This document shows, in pieces, positions 33,655 to 44,329 of a stretch of 64,000 nucleotides of DNA. The stretch is from Euborellia annulipes (taxonomy: Eukaryota; Arthropoda; Insecta; Dermaptera; Anisolabididae): assembly GCA_023213315.1 (NCBI GenBank), contig JAKCPI010003285.1, positions 1 through 64,000 of the forward strand, given 5' to 3'. How positions within the stretch are numbered: the first letter of the stretch is position 1; the number at the start of each line of letters is the position of its first letter. Both the position numbers and the translations under genes were made by a program. The notes under the pieces are model-generated. The model searched no databases, was not told where the DNA came from, and was given only the letters and a program-made list of their open reading frames with translations.

Positions 33655-34195
33655 TATGGGAACAGTGATTTTGTTACCCAAGTATTTGAAGCTATTCCTG
33701 GGTATTTGGGTAGCAATGATTCCAAAAATGCCATCAGTTTTACCCCAACACGTCCAGTTTTAGAGCTAGAGAGAAAATTAAATTTTAATTTATAATTTCG
33801 TTAATTATTAACAGATTCTCACCGATAAATAATTTTTGGAAAGCTAAACAACTATAGAATATCGTAAAAATATGTTTTTTGCATTCAGGGATCAGAAGAA
33901 TTGTATTAGGGGTGTCCAAAGTAAAAAAAAACTTTTATCCGTTTGCGGCACGTCTAAATGACCGATTGGGTTGGAACCTAAAATTCATATGTATTATAAA
34001 TATCTGTATATTTTTAAGAGGTATTGCCTTAAAGAAATCCAGGTAATTTAAAATAAGAGCCGCTTTAGAGAACATTTTCTATTAATTTTCTCTATAGCTC
34101 TAAAACTAGATGTGATGGGGCAAAACTGATGCCATTTTAAGAAACAGCACTACCCAAATACCCAGGAATAGCTTCCAATATCACGGCAATAAAAC
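33655..34195. repeat. Dispersed repeat family B, palindromic copy
   Basis: Inverted arms 33655-33775 and about 34095-34195 share CTACCCAAATACCCAGGAAT and AAACTGATG-CATTTT. The centre matches 14030-14300 and 44330-44600. This copy shows that the family is a TIR-type element of about 540 bp. Non-coding. Confidence 0.75.
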
Positions 34196-34599
34196 AAGGT
34201 CTTTTGTTCACCTGTGTTATTTATATAAGATACAATCTCATAAAATTTAAATGTGTCGTAGATTATATAAGAATATCGGAGGCCAAGTATTTTATAAATT
34301 ATCTTTGAAATTAAATATGTCGAAATATTTTTAACATTGATTTACTCAATAAAAAATAAAAATCTTCCAATTCGTTTTTACATTCTTGTTGCACTATATC
34401 GATATGGTATGCCATAACATCTAATTCCTTCCAGAAACTTTTAATGTCCCTTTTCTTCTGATCATACATCCTTTTCAATTTTGGTTCTTGTTTCAGATTT
34501 TTTCTTCCTTTTTGGATTATTCCTGTTATTTCCTCTATCTTAGACTCGTACGAAACTCCTTATCCGTTTTTCTCCCTTTCCTTAATTTTTTTCCCACCG
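34196..34599. other. AT-rich DNA, no gene seen
   Basis: Low-complexity sequence; TTTTTCTTCC-rich pyrimidine stretch at 34440-34590. Confidence 0.4.
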
Positions 34600-35222
34600 C
34601 TGTCACCAGAAATGTTGGGTGCACTACGGCTCGTCGTTTATTAGCTGCCAACACCTAGCTTTCCACAGGTTGCTAGAGACATCCTCCAGGTTTCAAAGGA
34701 AACAGTTGATGTGTGTAGACAAGATTTATTGAATATAGTAGCTTACAAGTGGTTGTTCCAATCTTCCTTTGTCCCCATGACCTCCCGTGATTGGAACGAA
34801 AAACTACACCATGTTTATTATGGAATGGATACCGAAAGAATTATGAATTTAACGTATGTTTCCTACTATAAGAAAATCGACCATTGCCAGAGGAATCTAT
34901 CAGCAAACGGGTGCTCAAATGCCCAACTCAGAGTGATACACCAATTAAGAGTTGTCAAAGTACTTAGATGCACGTTTTGCATTGGATGAGTTTCCTATAT
35001 AATAAATCCTGGGGAGCCTTGTACCCTCTGCAACTGATGAGAGAAGGAGGACTTAGAGCACATTATTTTTTGATGCACGGTATACAGAGGATTTCTGCCT
35101 GGGGGGGGGGGGGGGGAATCCCTCCATGAGGTGCTGAACCCAATGAAGAAACAGGAGGCGCTGCTGACGGTGAAATTCCTGGAGCATGCTCTGCGAATGA
35201 GAGCATTTAATTTGTATTGAAT
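34600..35222 (+). pseudogene. LINE ORF2 C-terminal region
   Basis: A frame at 34711-34989 continues after stops into CTLCN and EKEDLEHIIF, the C-x2-C...H knuckle of non-LTR retrotransposon ORF2 C-termini. It then resumes as KKQEALLTVKFLEHALRMR near 35140-35215. The region covers about 190 residues downstream of the reverse transcriptase domain. It is broken by stops (around 34987 and 35028) and a G run at 35101-35117. The same LINE lineage may have produced 1060-1271. Confidence 0.65.
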
Positions 35223-35548
35223 GAATAATAGATGGAGAAAGAGAGAACTTTTACTTTAAAAATATTCAATTATGTAAATAAATTGTAAATAAACAATTGT
35301 AAAATATTGTAGGTTAGGAAATAATATTGTACACACATTTGAATTTTGAACATCATACAACAGGCTTATGTAATGGATTTTGACATTATACATTAATAAA
35401 TAAATAAAATAAATATAATTATTCGAGAAAAGAAGATACGACAACGCATTAAAATAAATGATGGCGCGTCGATCGGTGGGGAATTTAAAAAGAACATTTT
35501 GGGCAAAGCAACAACAAATGAGAGTGATATAATTTGAATTATTGAAGG
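35223..35548. other. AT-rich DNA, no gene seen
   Basis: No shared repeats or coding signal. Confidence 0.45.
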
Positions 35549-35600
35549 CAGTGGCGCAACCAGGGGAGGGGTTTAGGGTTTTAACCCCCCCCCCCCAGAA
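35549..35600 (+). mobile_element. hAT left end (CAGTGGCGCAACC type)
   Basis: CAGTGGCGCAACCAGGGGAG followed by a TTTAGGGTTTTAACCCCC run hairpin. The partner end was not found downstream. Confidence 0.4.
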
Positions 35601-35804
35601 GATAGAAAAAAATCCAAGTTGCTATATATTATATTATGTATAAGTAGGGGTTAGCCGTATTACGTAACGCAATTTTTGAAGATTTTTGACCTCACCCTCC
35701 CTCCCATGTAACGCGCCGTAACATTTTTCTGGACACCCCCCTAGACGTTACGTACGTAACGCTCAAGTAGCCAATTTTATCTAAAAGTCACAATTATGTT
35801 GCGC

Positions 35805-35961
35805 AAAGTATTTTTTCTTAATTTCGGTAATTTAAAGGCGAATTCTGTACTTGTTTGCCAGAATATAAATACAAATCAAATTTTTAAGTATTAATTTTTA
35901 AAATTGTATTTTAAAAATAAATTTTTTTTCGAAAAAAAGTATTTTTTTGTATCCGCCCTTG
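35805..35961 (+). mobile_element. hAT MITE 3' half (CAAGGGCGGA family)
   Basis: AATTTCGGTAATTTAAAGGC through TGTATCCGCCCTTG matches the right half of 7427-7691. The left terminus is missing. Confidence 0.65.
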
Positions 35962-36386
35962 AAATCAACCTAAGTTTGATAACATTTTTCACGTCTCAGG
36001 ATAGGTAAAACTGAGATTTCAGTGACTAATTTTCAAATATTTCCATACCCTTCCCCCCTCCTTACACTCCGGAAGTCATTTGTCCGAATCTGGCCTCAAT
36101 AAAATATAGAAAACTCATGTATAAGCCTATTACAAACAGAAAAGAAAAAATAGCAGCTTTTTTATTTTAAAAAATCTGGTGTGACTGATCACACATCACA
36201 ATTATCTTAGGTAATAGAAAGTTGTGTTTTGTGTTTGTCACACCAGATTTTTGTGTCGGTATTTATTTAGTTTCCGATAATAGGGCCTACATTAGATAGG
36301 ATTCAAAATATAAAATTTATAAACATGGAAAAATATTTATATTTTATTACTATGACAACCATTTCTCCTCTCTTTCCTATGAAGTA

Positions 36387-36960
36387 CAGCGAGCGCCGCA
36401 ATTATGTCCCCACCTGGTATCTAGAGCAGGGTTTCTTAAACTTTTTGAAGTCGTAATCCCCTTAGAACCCAAGTCAATATCTCACGCCCCCCCCCCCCCT
36501 ATTTTATTTAAATCAGATTGTTTTAAGAACTATAATTTTGAATTTCGTATATGCATACACTTACTAGTCAATAGTCTATGTTATAAACAGTTGCAAATAT
36601 ATTATCATTTCAACATTTCAATATATTATCAAAATTTTATAATTATAATTCAAGTATTTAAATTTATTTAATAATAATAATAATAATAATAATTTATTTG
36701 TTACATGTGCGACTCTTCGCGACCGCCCTTTGGGTTATCCATGGCCCCCTAGGGGGCCGCGGCCCACTACTTTAAGAAGCCCTGGTCTAGAGCATTAAGT
36801 ATATATAGTGAAATAATTTTAATGACCGAAAAGGTAAAATAAAATCTGGTACAGATGATTTAATTTTACCTTTTCAAATTCAAAATTATTTCTCTATATA
36901 CTATACAATATACTTAAGGCTCTATCTTCCAGGTGGGGGTCTTAATTGTGGAGCTCACTG
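36387..36960. mobile_element. Tc1/mariner-type MITE at a TA site
   Basis: Inverted ends CAGCGAGCGCCGCAATTA and TAATTGTGGAGCTCACTG are flanked by TA (36385-36386 and 36961-36962), the mariner target duplication. Long subterminal inverted repeats continue (CCCCACCTGG, GGTAAAAT). Without the inserted hAT it is about 208 bp. No transposase. Confidence 0.8.
36427..36784 (+). mobile_element. hAT MITE nested in mariner MITE
   Basis: Starts CAGGGTTTCTTAAACTTTTT and ends TACTTTAAGAAGCCCTG. The flanks ATCTAGAG and GTCTAGAG match at 7 of 8. It contains an AAT microsatellite and a GGCCCCCTAGGGGGCC palindrome near the right end. Confidence 0.85.
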
Positions 36961-37373
36961 TACAAGAGTAAAGTGGTCTTCAAACAATTTCGAGTCAGTA
37001 CTATTACTTGATTAAAAGCTTATTTTCAAACTTAAATATAAAATTTTATCTTTGTAGCTCAATTCTTTCATATTATAAATTGATTTGGACACAGACAGAC
37101 GATTTTGCGGGATCCACTTTTTTGAACTCAGATGACATCAAAACACATATTTCTATCAAAATCTCGATATAGAATTTTTGACATAAAACCATTACTTTCT
37201 CTTAACTATATACCCGTATATCCTGCTGATAATCCTAGTAGCAAAAGTCGAAAATTGAACAATTCGATAAAAGGCGTTTTAAAATTTTATAAACATAATC
37301 GTATGGAGGAAGGCCGTCTAATTTACAGGAAGGTGAAGAAAATAGACTTAATTTGGCCCAAAATTATTTATTA

Positions 37374-37424
37374 CCAATGTCGACGTTTCGGGGACTATAC
37401 GTCACCCATCCTCAGGACAAAGGT
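37374..37424 (-). ncRNA. Hammerhead-like motif, P3 left arm
   Basis: Minus: TGTC, CTGAGGA (plus 37409-37415), T, GGG/CCC stem II, GAAACGTC (plus 37382-37389), GACA. Same as the right-arm copy apart from one base in the stem II loop. Confidence 0.5.
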
Positions 37425-37733
37425 CGCAAAAGTATTTCGTGCCTCCAGCACTCGTGTAATAATTACAACAATTATCTTGTTGTTTAAAATGATGGCTTGA
37501 GCTCACCATATAGCCAAATTGTATGCAAGTTTTAACCACGAGCCACTCTGAGTCAATGCATTGACTTAACTTTAACCACGAGCCACTCTGAGTCAATGCA
37601 TTGACTCAGAGTGGCTCGTGGTTAAAACTTGCATACAATTTGGCTATATGGTGAGCTCAAGCCATTATTTTAAACAACAAGATAATTGTTGTAATTATTA
37701 CACGAGTGCTGGAGGCACGAAATACTTTTACGA

Positions 37734-37784
37734 CCTTTGTCCTGAGGATGGGTGACGTATAGTTCCCGAAACGTCGACATTGGT
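37734..37784 (+). ncRNA. Hammerhead-like motif, P3 right arm
   Basis: CTTTGTC (stem I), CTGAGGA (37742-37748), unpaired T, GGG...CCC (stem II), GAAACGTC (37768-37775), GACATTGG. Stem I pairs TGTC with GACA, and CC with GG further out across a 2x2 mismatch. Stem III is limited to self-complementary ACGT. Confidence 0.5.
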
Positions 37785-37899
37785 AATAAATAATTTTGGG
37801 CCGAATTAAGTTTATTTTCTTCACCTTCCATTTTATAAACATTTTATAAACTCCCCCCCCCCCCCGGGAGTTTTGGGACTTCAGGCCCTCACCTAAATC

Positions 37900-37963
37900 T
37901 TTTTTTAACAATTTTTTTTCAACCCCCCCCCCCCCCCCAGGAGCAAATTCTGGTTGGGCCACT
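37900..37963 (-). mobile_element. hAT end (CAGTGGCCCAACC type)
   Basis: Minus: CAGTGGCCCAACCAGAATTT then GCTCCTGGGGG. It is a hAT-like terminus beside a C run; the other end is not found. Confidence 0.4.
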
Positions 37964-39130
37964 GGTAAGAGGAAACTTTTGACGTTCAAAGTGCCTTCTT
38001 TCTTTTAATTTAAATTTAAATATAAAATGAATAGAATCATTTTTAAAACGTTTTCTAGATTCATTGCAAATATTCATAACACGTATATCCATTTCACTTG
38101 AATTCGAATCACAACATATTTCTTTTTATCTGGGTTACCATCTGTCCTGGTTCTGAACTCTTTTGTCGACGGTTATAAATTTGTTAATGCTGGGTTTTGG
38201 TTCTAGCATGCGTTTCAAAATAAAGAAGAGACAAAAGAGATTTTAAAATAAACATATTCCCTGTATATTTTCTTTGTAGCTTTAAAAAAAAACACCAAAA
38301 TGATCTAGAAGATATATGTATCATTTCATTAAATTTTTTGACCTAGTGTTTTTAAATTCTCATAAAAAAGTGAATTTTTTTTTTATAAGCCTGATCTTGG
38401 AACTAGATTTGCTATTTTTAATTATTAATTTAATCCTAATCCTTTCTTAGTTTCTTCATCAGGTTTACCAAACTTCCGACCCTTCGTCCGGTTATCCTAA
38501 TATAGTTGATTTAATCATTCTAATGATATCCGGAGACGAAAGTTATTCATCTTTTCGTGCTAATACTAATAATTATATGTTAATTAAAAATAAATTTAAA
38601 AAATATATCTTTCACAATAGAACCATTAATTTAATTTTCATTCATAACTTAAAATTGAAAAATAGCGTTAAAGTGAAAAGTTTAAGTTCGAATTTAGAAT
38701 AATATGAATTATGGAAGAGCTCCTTCGAATAATATACCTCTGGGCTTATAAAATATCAAATTTGATTTTAAAAGAGCCGATAAGGAAACGTTAATTTTTA
38801 CAGCTTCCTCGTTTTCACTCTAAAGACGGATATTAAATTAAGCTAAAACCTCAAAATGTCTTGGCTCACATTACATTTAAAAGTTCCCAAGTCTTCATCT
38901 TTTATTGACAATTGAATCTAATTTTGGATAGATATTATAGAGAACACGGCTTATTTTTAAATATTCATTGAATTAAAAACTAATTTATAGATGTAATAGA
39001 GTCAAGCCGTGGAAAAATTTAGGATTTTATAAAAAGAAGAATGTCGAAATTTGTTAAAAAAATATTTTCTCTCCCCGCTTGGATGAGAAAGAAGACGCAG
39101 CTCTAGGAAAAATTTTGACTATATTGAATT
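37964..39130. other. AT-rich DNA, no gene seen
   Basis: Apparently low in repeats. No frame with known motifs. Confidence 0.45.
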
Positions 39131-39139
39131 TCTTATGGT

Positions 39140-39300
39140 TGTGATTGTTTAATGAGCCAGTCGTATGCGTGCTCTCTTCTTTTTTTTCAACTGCTGCGTA
39201 GCCCCGCCCACAGCCCTAATGATATACCTGGAAAGCTGACTCACAGAGCAACTAACTGCCTCTCTAATTTCCAAGCCAACTTGTCGATTTTGTGTTCCCA
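39140..39300. repeat. Dispersed repeat family D, copy 1
   Basis: CAGTCGTATGC, TTTCAACTGCTGCGTA, then CACAGAGCAACTAACTGCCT recur at 54940-55040 in the same order. Both copies lie next to Helitron-like GC modules, so this may be part of a longer Helitron body. Confidence 0.6.
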
Positions 39301-39461
39301 TATTGAAGAAATTTGATTATAATTAAATTTCCAAAATATTTAAGAGATTCAAATTATTACTACGTTACTCACGAGTTCATGTACTATATGTGTACTTAAT
39401 TTCAAATAGATTCATTGAAAATTTTTGGTTTCTATAGGACATATACATACATATGTTTTTA

Positions 39462-39745
39462 TATGCAAAGATAAGTTTTCTCGGGTTAAGTCGCGTGGGG
39501 TGCTGAGATTTACTCGATATTTCGGCTCTCCTTTTGGAGCCATTTTCAAGAGAACGAAGTTAGGAGGTAATGGTGGAGGGGGGTTGTTTACGGGGTCGCA
39601 GTCTTCCTGGTCCCCAGGTCAATTTGGTGGATGACTCAGAGGCGTGGATTGGTCTCTGAGAGCTGGAGGAAGGTATGTTGTGTGTAATTGTGTTCGGTTT
39701 AGGTTGACTACGGAGCCTCAATCTGCCTACTCCCCAAGTCGGGGT
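39462..39745 (+). repeat. Single arm of the H1/H2 palindrome family
   Basis: ATGCAAAGATAAGTTTTCTC through CTACTCCCCAAGTCG matches the left arm of H2 (45322-45602). The second arm and tail are absent. The hammerhead-like box reads GAAATATCG on the minus strand with a degenerate core. Confidence 0.75.
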
Positions 39746-39764
39746 GTTAGCTCTTGGTATATAT

Positions 39765-40134
39765 ATAAATTTTAACGGTTAATTATTCATTAAGATAAGA
39801 TACTTTGTGAATCATAAACTTTCCGGGACTCCCCCAAACCACACACAAAATTTACACTATATTTAGTTTCCGCCGATATTTTAGAATTCAAAATGTAAAT
39901 AAAAATTGTAAACATGGAAAAATAGTTATATTATGTTACCATGACAACCATTTCTACTATCTTTATTTTTTTCTTATTTTAATGGTTAATTTTTCATTAA
40001 TTTATTATTTTTTGTGATTCATAACCTCTCCGGGACTTTCACAAACATACACACAAAATTTCATTAAAATCGGTTCAGTTGTTTAGGAGGAGTTCAGTCA
40101 CATACACACGTACAGAAGAATTATATATATTATA
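39765..40134 (-). mobile_element. Helitron-associated repeat body, copy 1
   Basis: Contains TTAACGGTTAATTATTCATT twice and ends (minus 5' side) with TATAATTCTTCTGTACGTGTG. Nearly the same block recurs at 40303-40672. It directly abuts the CTAG end of the mini-Helitron at 40135. Confidence 0.6.
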
Positions 40135-40302
40135 CTAGACGCAAAGCCCCGCCTTCGGCGGGGCTTACGCCTAGCCGGGGGGCTGCGCCCCTGGACCCCC
40201 CTTGCTCGCCTTCATTGAAAATTGTGGATTTCTATAAAACATATACATATACATACCGGTACATACAAACATTTTTCCCAATTCATTTTTATAATATATA
40301 GA
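40135..40302 (-). mobile_element. Mini-Helitron, 168 bp
   Basis: On minus it begins A|TCTATATATTATAAAAATG. It ends with the hairpin AGCCCCGCC-GAA-GGCGGGGCT, TTGCGT, CTAG|T (plus 40135-40138). TC start, hairpin, CTAG end and A|T flanks are the Helitron hallmarks. The 5' portion is shared with the Helitron at 47894. No protein. Confidence 0.75.
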
Positions 40303-40672
40303 TTATTTTAACGGTTAATTATTCATGAACTTAAGATTTTTTGTGAATCATATCCTTTCCGGGACTCTCCCGGTACACAGACAAAAAATTTACGCCGATA
40401 TTTTAGAATTCAAAATGTAAATAAATAAAAAAAATTGTAAACATGGGTAAATATTTATATTTTGTTACCATGGCAACCCTTTTTGCTAATTTTTATTTTT
40501 TTCTTATTTTAACGGTTAATTACTCATTAACTTATTGTTATTTGTGAAACAAAACCTGTCCGGGATTCTCACAAACATACACAGAAAATTTCATCATAAT
40601 TGGTTCAGTCGTTTAGGAGGAGTTCAGTCACATACACACGTACAGAAGAATTATATATATAAAGATATATAT
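40303..40672 (-). mobile_element. Helitron-associated repeat body, copy 2
   Basis: Direct counterpart of 39765-40134 with TTAACGGTTAATTATTCATG and ACACACGTACAGAAGAATTA. Together with copy 1 and the mini-Helitron it forms a head-to-tail cluster. Confidence 0.6.
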
Positions 40673-40904
40673 AATATAATATAAATATAATATAAAGAAA
40701 AGATTATATAAAAATTCTTTAGTTTTTTTTTATTTTTGAGACTTGATATGATACACCGATCTCATAAAATTAAACGTATTTTGAAATTTTGAAAACATGT
40801 TTTCGACTTTTTTATTTTCAAAGGTTATTTAAAAAAAAAAAAAATACAAAGTCATACTTATATAAAATTTTGCATTAAAAATTTATTTTATCCTATATAA
40901 AAAT

Positions 40905-40985
40905 AAAAAAAAATCTGGTGTGACTGGTCGCTCAGCACACAACTTTCTCTTACCTTCGGTAATTTAAAGTTGTGTTCTGTACTTG
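40905..40985 (+). repeat. Solo family A 3' hairpin
   Basis: AAAAATCTGGTGTGACTGG, CTTTCTCTTACCTTCGG, then AATTTAAAGTTGTGTTCTG. It bridges the family A hairpin and the diverged version inside the CAAGGGCGGA hAT. Confidence 0.7.
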
Positions 40986-42077
40986 AATTTAATTTGTAAC
41001 CTTTAATATATTCCGTTACATCGATTTACTTTTTAAAGGTTGAGTTCTTTTTTTTTTAATGGGCACGTAAATATAATGGGCAAAAAATAGATCCTGTCCG
41101 ATGATTATTCTTCAAATGAGACATTTAAAAAAAGAACAACAAAAACAATAATTCTACGTCTGATAAAGATTAAAAGGAGATAAACATACAAAACATTAAA
41201 TTAACGAGGAAGGAAACTAAAGCAATGGGTAAAAAAGAGAAACGCCATTTGACTGCTAATAAAAATTCGAATTGAGGCTGGAGGAGGTAGAGATTGGAGG
41301 GGGGGGGGGGGGATTCGAAAAAACTCTCCCTTCAGAAAGACTAAAATTATTCTTAGATTTGGATATGTAGAGACTAAAGATAGATAAAACAGGGCCATTT
41401 TGAATACGTTGCTTAATTCGATTAAAATCTAATTCTTTTCTGATTAGATTTTGCTTTGATTTTTAAAATGTAATTGAAACTGACAAAAAAACGAACATCA
41501 GATCACTTTGGAAGATTAATATTATCAGGTATTATTTATGTAATATCGAATAAGCGTCCATATTATGAATTTATTTTAAAAAATCTCCTCTAGACTTTTT
41601 TATTTACTTTAAAAAAAGCAGAATTATCTCAAAAACTATTCACTTTTTGATAAAACATGTAAGAATAAAAACTGTTCCAAATAACTGATGAAGATAGGGG
41701 CAGCCTGGTGGATATTAGTGAGAAGGATGAATAAATAAAATCCGGTGATGATTTTCAGGCCAATTTATTTGGATTGACTCCTTCCGCTATGAGTCAATGT
41801 TTCGGAGCCAAAACGACTCCTTCTTCAGGACTTTATTGTTAATAGATAAAAAGTACATATAATAGATTACATATATTATTTAAGGATTTTTTTGTCATTT
41901 GTTTTTATTTATTTATTAATTTTTTTTTATAATAGTGGTATAAGCCATGCGGGGTCAAGAAAACAAATAGCCCTCAATTTTGTTATTAAAAGTTGTGGTT
42001 AATAAATCAAATAATTTATCATAATAATACAAACAATTTTGCCCACCACAAATGCACATTGTTAAATATATCTATGA
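40986..42077. other. AT-rich DNA with one ribozyme-like arm
   Basis: A G run lies at 41299-41312. The hammerhead-like motif near 41786-41840 is listed separately. No gene. Confidence 0.45.
41786..41840 (-). ncRNA. Hammerhead-like motif, single arm
   Basis: Minus: AGTC, CTGAAGA (plus 41822-41828), A, stem II GGAG/CTCC, GAAACATT, GACT. Stem I is AGTC/GACT. The usual ACGT reads ACAT, so dimer stem III is weakened. Confidence 0.45.
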
Positions 42078-42492
42078 ATGCCCAGGTATCTTTATGAATG
42101 TTACTTTTTCAGGGGTGAGTGTGGTAGGGCTGTACCGAGGGCAAATCTTTTGGATCTGCGAATGCCAGTTCTCGGGACGGCCGCATTCGACGCCTCTTTT
42201 CTAGTGAGATCAATTAGGGTATGGAACAGGTTTCCTGGCGATATCAGGTCTTCAAATTCTTTAGAATCTTTCAAAAATAAATTTTATTCTTTTTTGTTAA
42301 AAGAACAGGAGCAATCTCTGTAATGGGAGGGAGAATGTTTACCTAGTAATATGCGATTTTTCTTTTCTTTTTCTTTTGTAAATATAGCAAATATATATAT
42401 ATGGGGCCTATAATTGTAAATTTTATGTAATATTAATGCTCCAGAAGGCAAATCGCCACAGAGAACAATAAATACAATTCATTCATTCATTC
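42078..42492 (+). pseudogene. CR1/Jockey-like LINE C-terminus with ATTC tail
   Basis: An 81-codon frame (42078-42323) reads VPRANLLDLR, SIRVWNRFPGDIRSS and LESFKNKFY. This is the typical C-terminal end of CR1/Jockey-group ORF2 proteins (aromatic-W-N-x-P-x2-I-R, then a basic helix). The 5' part with the reverse transcriptase is missing. After the stop a 3' UTR runs to an ATTC microsatellite (42477-42492), the kind of simple tail such LINEs carry. A hAT MITE is inserted in the tail. A related fragment lies inverted at 44055-44136. Confidence 0.7.
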
Positions 42493-42687
42493 ATTCCAGG
42501 GCCGGAACTAGGAAATTTTTTAGGGGGGGGCAAAATTTAATTTGCCGCCCACTCCTTAAAATTTTCTATACAAAATTCATATCATTTTACCTTTTTTTTA
42601 GTAAATCTTTCTTTAATTGCCGCCCCCTGATATCTGCCGCCCGGGGCACAGGCACCCACTGCCCCCCCCCCCCTAGATCCGGCCCTG
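42493..42687. mobile_element. hAT MITE (CAGGGCCGG type), complete
   Basis: Ends CAGGGCCGGAACTAGG and CCTAGATCCGGCCCTG, flanked by ATTCATTC on both sides (42485-42492 and 42688-42695). The TSD lies in a microsatellite, so it is less diagnostic, but the ends are clear. The interior has facing G and C runs. Confidence 0.75.
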
Positions 42688-42945
42688 ATTCATTCTATAT
42701 GGGTCATTCCATAGTGATTGGTGGGACATTTGACTCAGGAATTTGACAAACTATGAGCTATAATTATGTCATCGAAACTTATAAGTTAAATGAAGATCCC
42801 TTTAAAAAAAATAAACGAACTTAATGAGTTCTTTGTAATTATTTCTTAAATGAACGCGACTGGTGGGACACCAAAAAATCCTTTAAGTAAAATTATTTAA
42901 TATATGTGAGGTTTCACTAAGTTATAAATGAAAGAAATATTGAAT

Positions 42946-42992
42946 TTCTAACTCGATATATTTCGGGCTATTAACCCATCTTCAGGAGTAGG
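42946..42992 (-). ncRNA. Hammerhead-like motif, P4 left arm
   Basis: Minus: ACTC, CTGAAGA (plus 42979-42985), T, GGG/CCC, GAAATATATC, GAGT. ACGT is replaced by the also self-complementary ATATAT. Confidence 0.5.
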
Positions 42993-43436
42993 CCTACATG
43001 TGACTGAGGGAATAAAAGAGAATAGATGCTACCACGCAGGCTTAGATAGGATGGGGGAGGAGTTGGGGAAATTTGTGAATGTTTGCTTGAGTCTTGAGGG
43101 TTGCCTATGGAGGATGTAGCCTCTTCTAGGAACTTTAATTTGCTGGTTCAACTGTCTTTGACTGGCTTACACAATGGTATTCATTTCAACTCATGCCATT
43201 AAAAAACATTTTTTTAAACGATAAAGAAAATCAATACATTCAAATAAAAAATTAAAAATTTTTAACTAACATAAAATTCAATTGTACCTTAATAACACTA
43301 GAACTAACATGATAATAAATACTTTAATTTTATTTAACAGACTCAAGCAAACAATCACAAATTTCCCCAACTCCTCCCCCCCACTCCTATCTAAGCCTGC
43401 GTGGTAGCATCTATTCTCTTTTATTCCCTCAGTCAC

Positions 43437-43481
43437 TGTACTCCTGAAGATGGGTTAATAGCCCGAAATATATCGAGTTAG
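43437..43481 (+). ncRNA. Hammerhead-like motif, P4 right arm
   Basis: ACTC, CTGAAGA (43444-43450), T, GGG/CCC, GAA ATATAT C, GAGT. Stem I is ACTC/GAGT. It matches the left-arm motif base for base in the core. Confidence 0.5.
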
Positions 43482-43603
43482 AAATTCAATATTTCTTTCA
43501 TTTATGACTTAGTGAAACCTCACATATACTAAATAATTTTACTTATAAATATGTTTCACGAAAAACCTACACCACTTTCCCTCCAAACTATAAAAAATCC
43601 TTT

Positions 43604-44054
43604 CTCTTATCAGGGTCTACTTGAAGACGTTAGATTGATAGCCTACGTAGAAGCAATAAAAAACTTTTTAAATTGTGTCTGGTGGGACAAGTACAATATA
43701 TATGGATATAGTTGTTTATCAAAATCAATGTTATGATGTTTTAAACCTTACAAAAGTTGTTATTCATAAATTTTACCATAAAATATTCAAAATAAACTAC
43801 AATCACAACGCGAATAAAGGATCAAACATATTTACTAACAAACTCTTAATGAACTTTAGTTTTTAATAACAAAAATAAAAGAAACTTGTTTTCTTTTTTA
43901 ATTAAAAAAATAATTAATTAATTATCCAATTAAATTTGGATAAAAACACTCAAGTATACAATATCAATGTTAATCTGAATATAAGCTATCGCCAAATTAG
44001 CATTTATTACAGGCTAAAAAAACAAAATCATTCAATGGAAGATCACGAAGAGAA
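43604..44054. other. AT-rich DNA, no gene seen
   Basis: Short frames with no motif. GGTGGGAC occurs on both sides of P4 (42718, 42863, 43681) and may be part of the interrupted host repeat. Confidence 0.4.
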
Positions 44055-44136
44055 ACAAAGCTACAAGCTGCAGTCGGTACAGCCTTACTACACTCACCCC
44101 TGAAAACGTAACTTTCATAAAGATACCTGGGCATTT
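44055..44136 (-). pseudogene. LINE C-terminal fragment, inverted
   Basis: Minus strand: ATGCCCAGGTATCTTTATGA and GGGGTGAGTGTAGTAAGGCT, giving MPRYLYESY and RGECSKAVP. It matches the start of the frame at 42078. It is truncated after about 25 residues. Confidence 0.6.
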
Positions 44137-44329
44137 TGTTTTTCAGGATGCAGATATATATATGTAAGAGAAAGTAAAAATCAAATTAATATCACACAAA
44201 ATTCTTGTCTAATGGTTGAACTGAAATAATATTGAATTCAGCTTGAAAAATATTTCTATAATCTCATATTTTTCTTAATTCTTGTGAAACAAAAAGAAGT
44301 TCATTTTTTTTCGACCAGTTTATTTTTTC

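Larger units (their letters stand above)
36169..37215 (-). mobile_element. Family A element, minus, with nested insertions
   Basis: On plus it begins with the 3' hairpin AAAAAATCTGGTGTGACTG and ends near the TCGATATAGAATTTTTGAC block and a damaged 5' hairpin. A mariner MITE splits it at a TA in CTATGAAG-TA-CAAGAG; the uninterrupted site is seen at 58570-58583. The mariner is itself split by a hAT. Confidence 0.8.
37297..37829. mobile_element. P3: palindromic Penelope-like element
   Basis: Arms 37328 to about 37590 and about 37594-37829 are close inverted copies. A 31-nt tail (37297-37327) lies on the left. Perfect 13-bp duplications ATTTTATAAACAT flank it (37284-37296 and 37830-37842). The left arm repeats about 40 bp around CACGAGCCACTCTGAGTC. 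Each arm has an outward-facing hammerhead-like motif. Long frames in the arms mirror each other and are not genes. Confidence 0.85.
42885..43591. mobile_element. P4: palindromic Penelope-like element
   Basis: Arms 42885-43093 and 43340-43544, a loop of about 245 nt, and a 47-nt tail on the right (43545-43591). Perfect 12-bp duplications AAAAAATCCTTT flank it (42873-42884 and 43592-43603). Each arm has an outward-facing hammerhead-like motif. A short palindromic derivative of the arm ends lies at 48124-48228. No protein. Confidence 0.85.

Noticed and set aside
37132..37989. Frames of 110-122 codons on both strands
   Set aside because: They lie in the inverted arms of P3 and mirror each other; one continues through C runs read as Gly.
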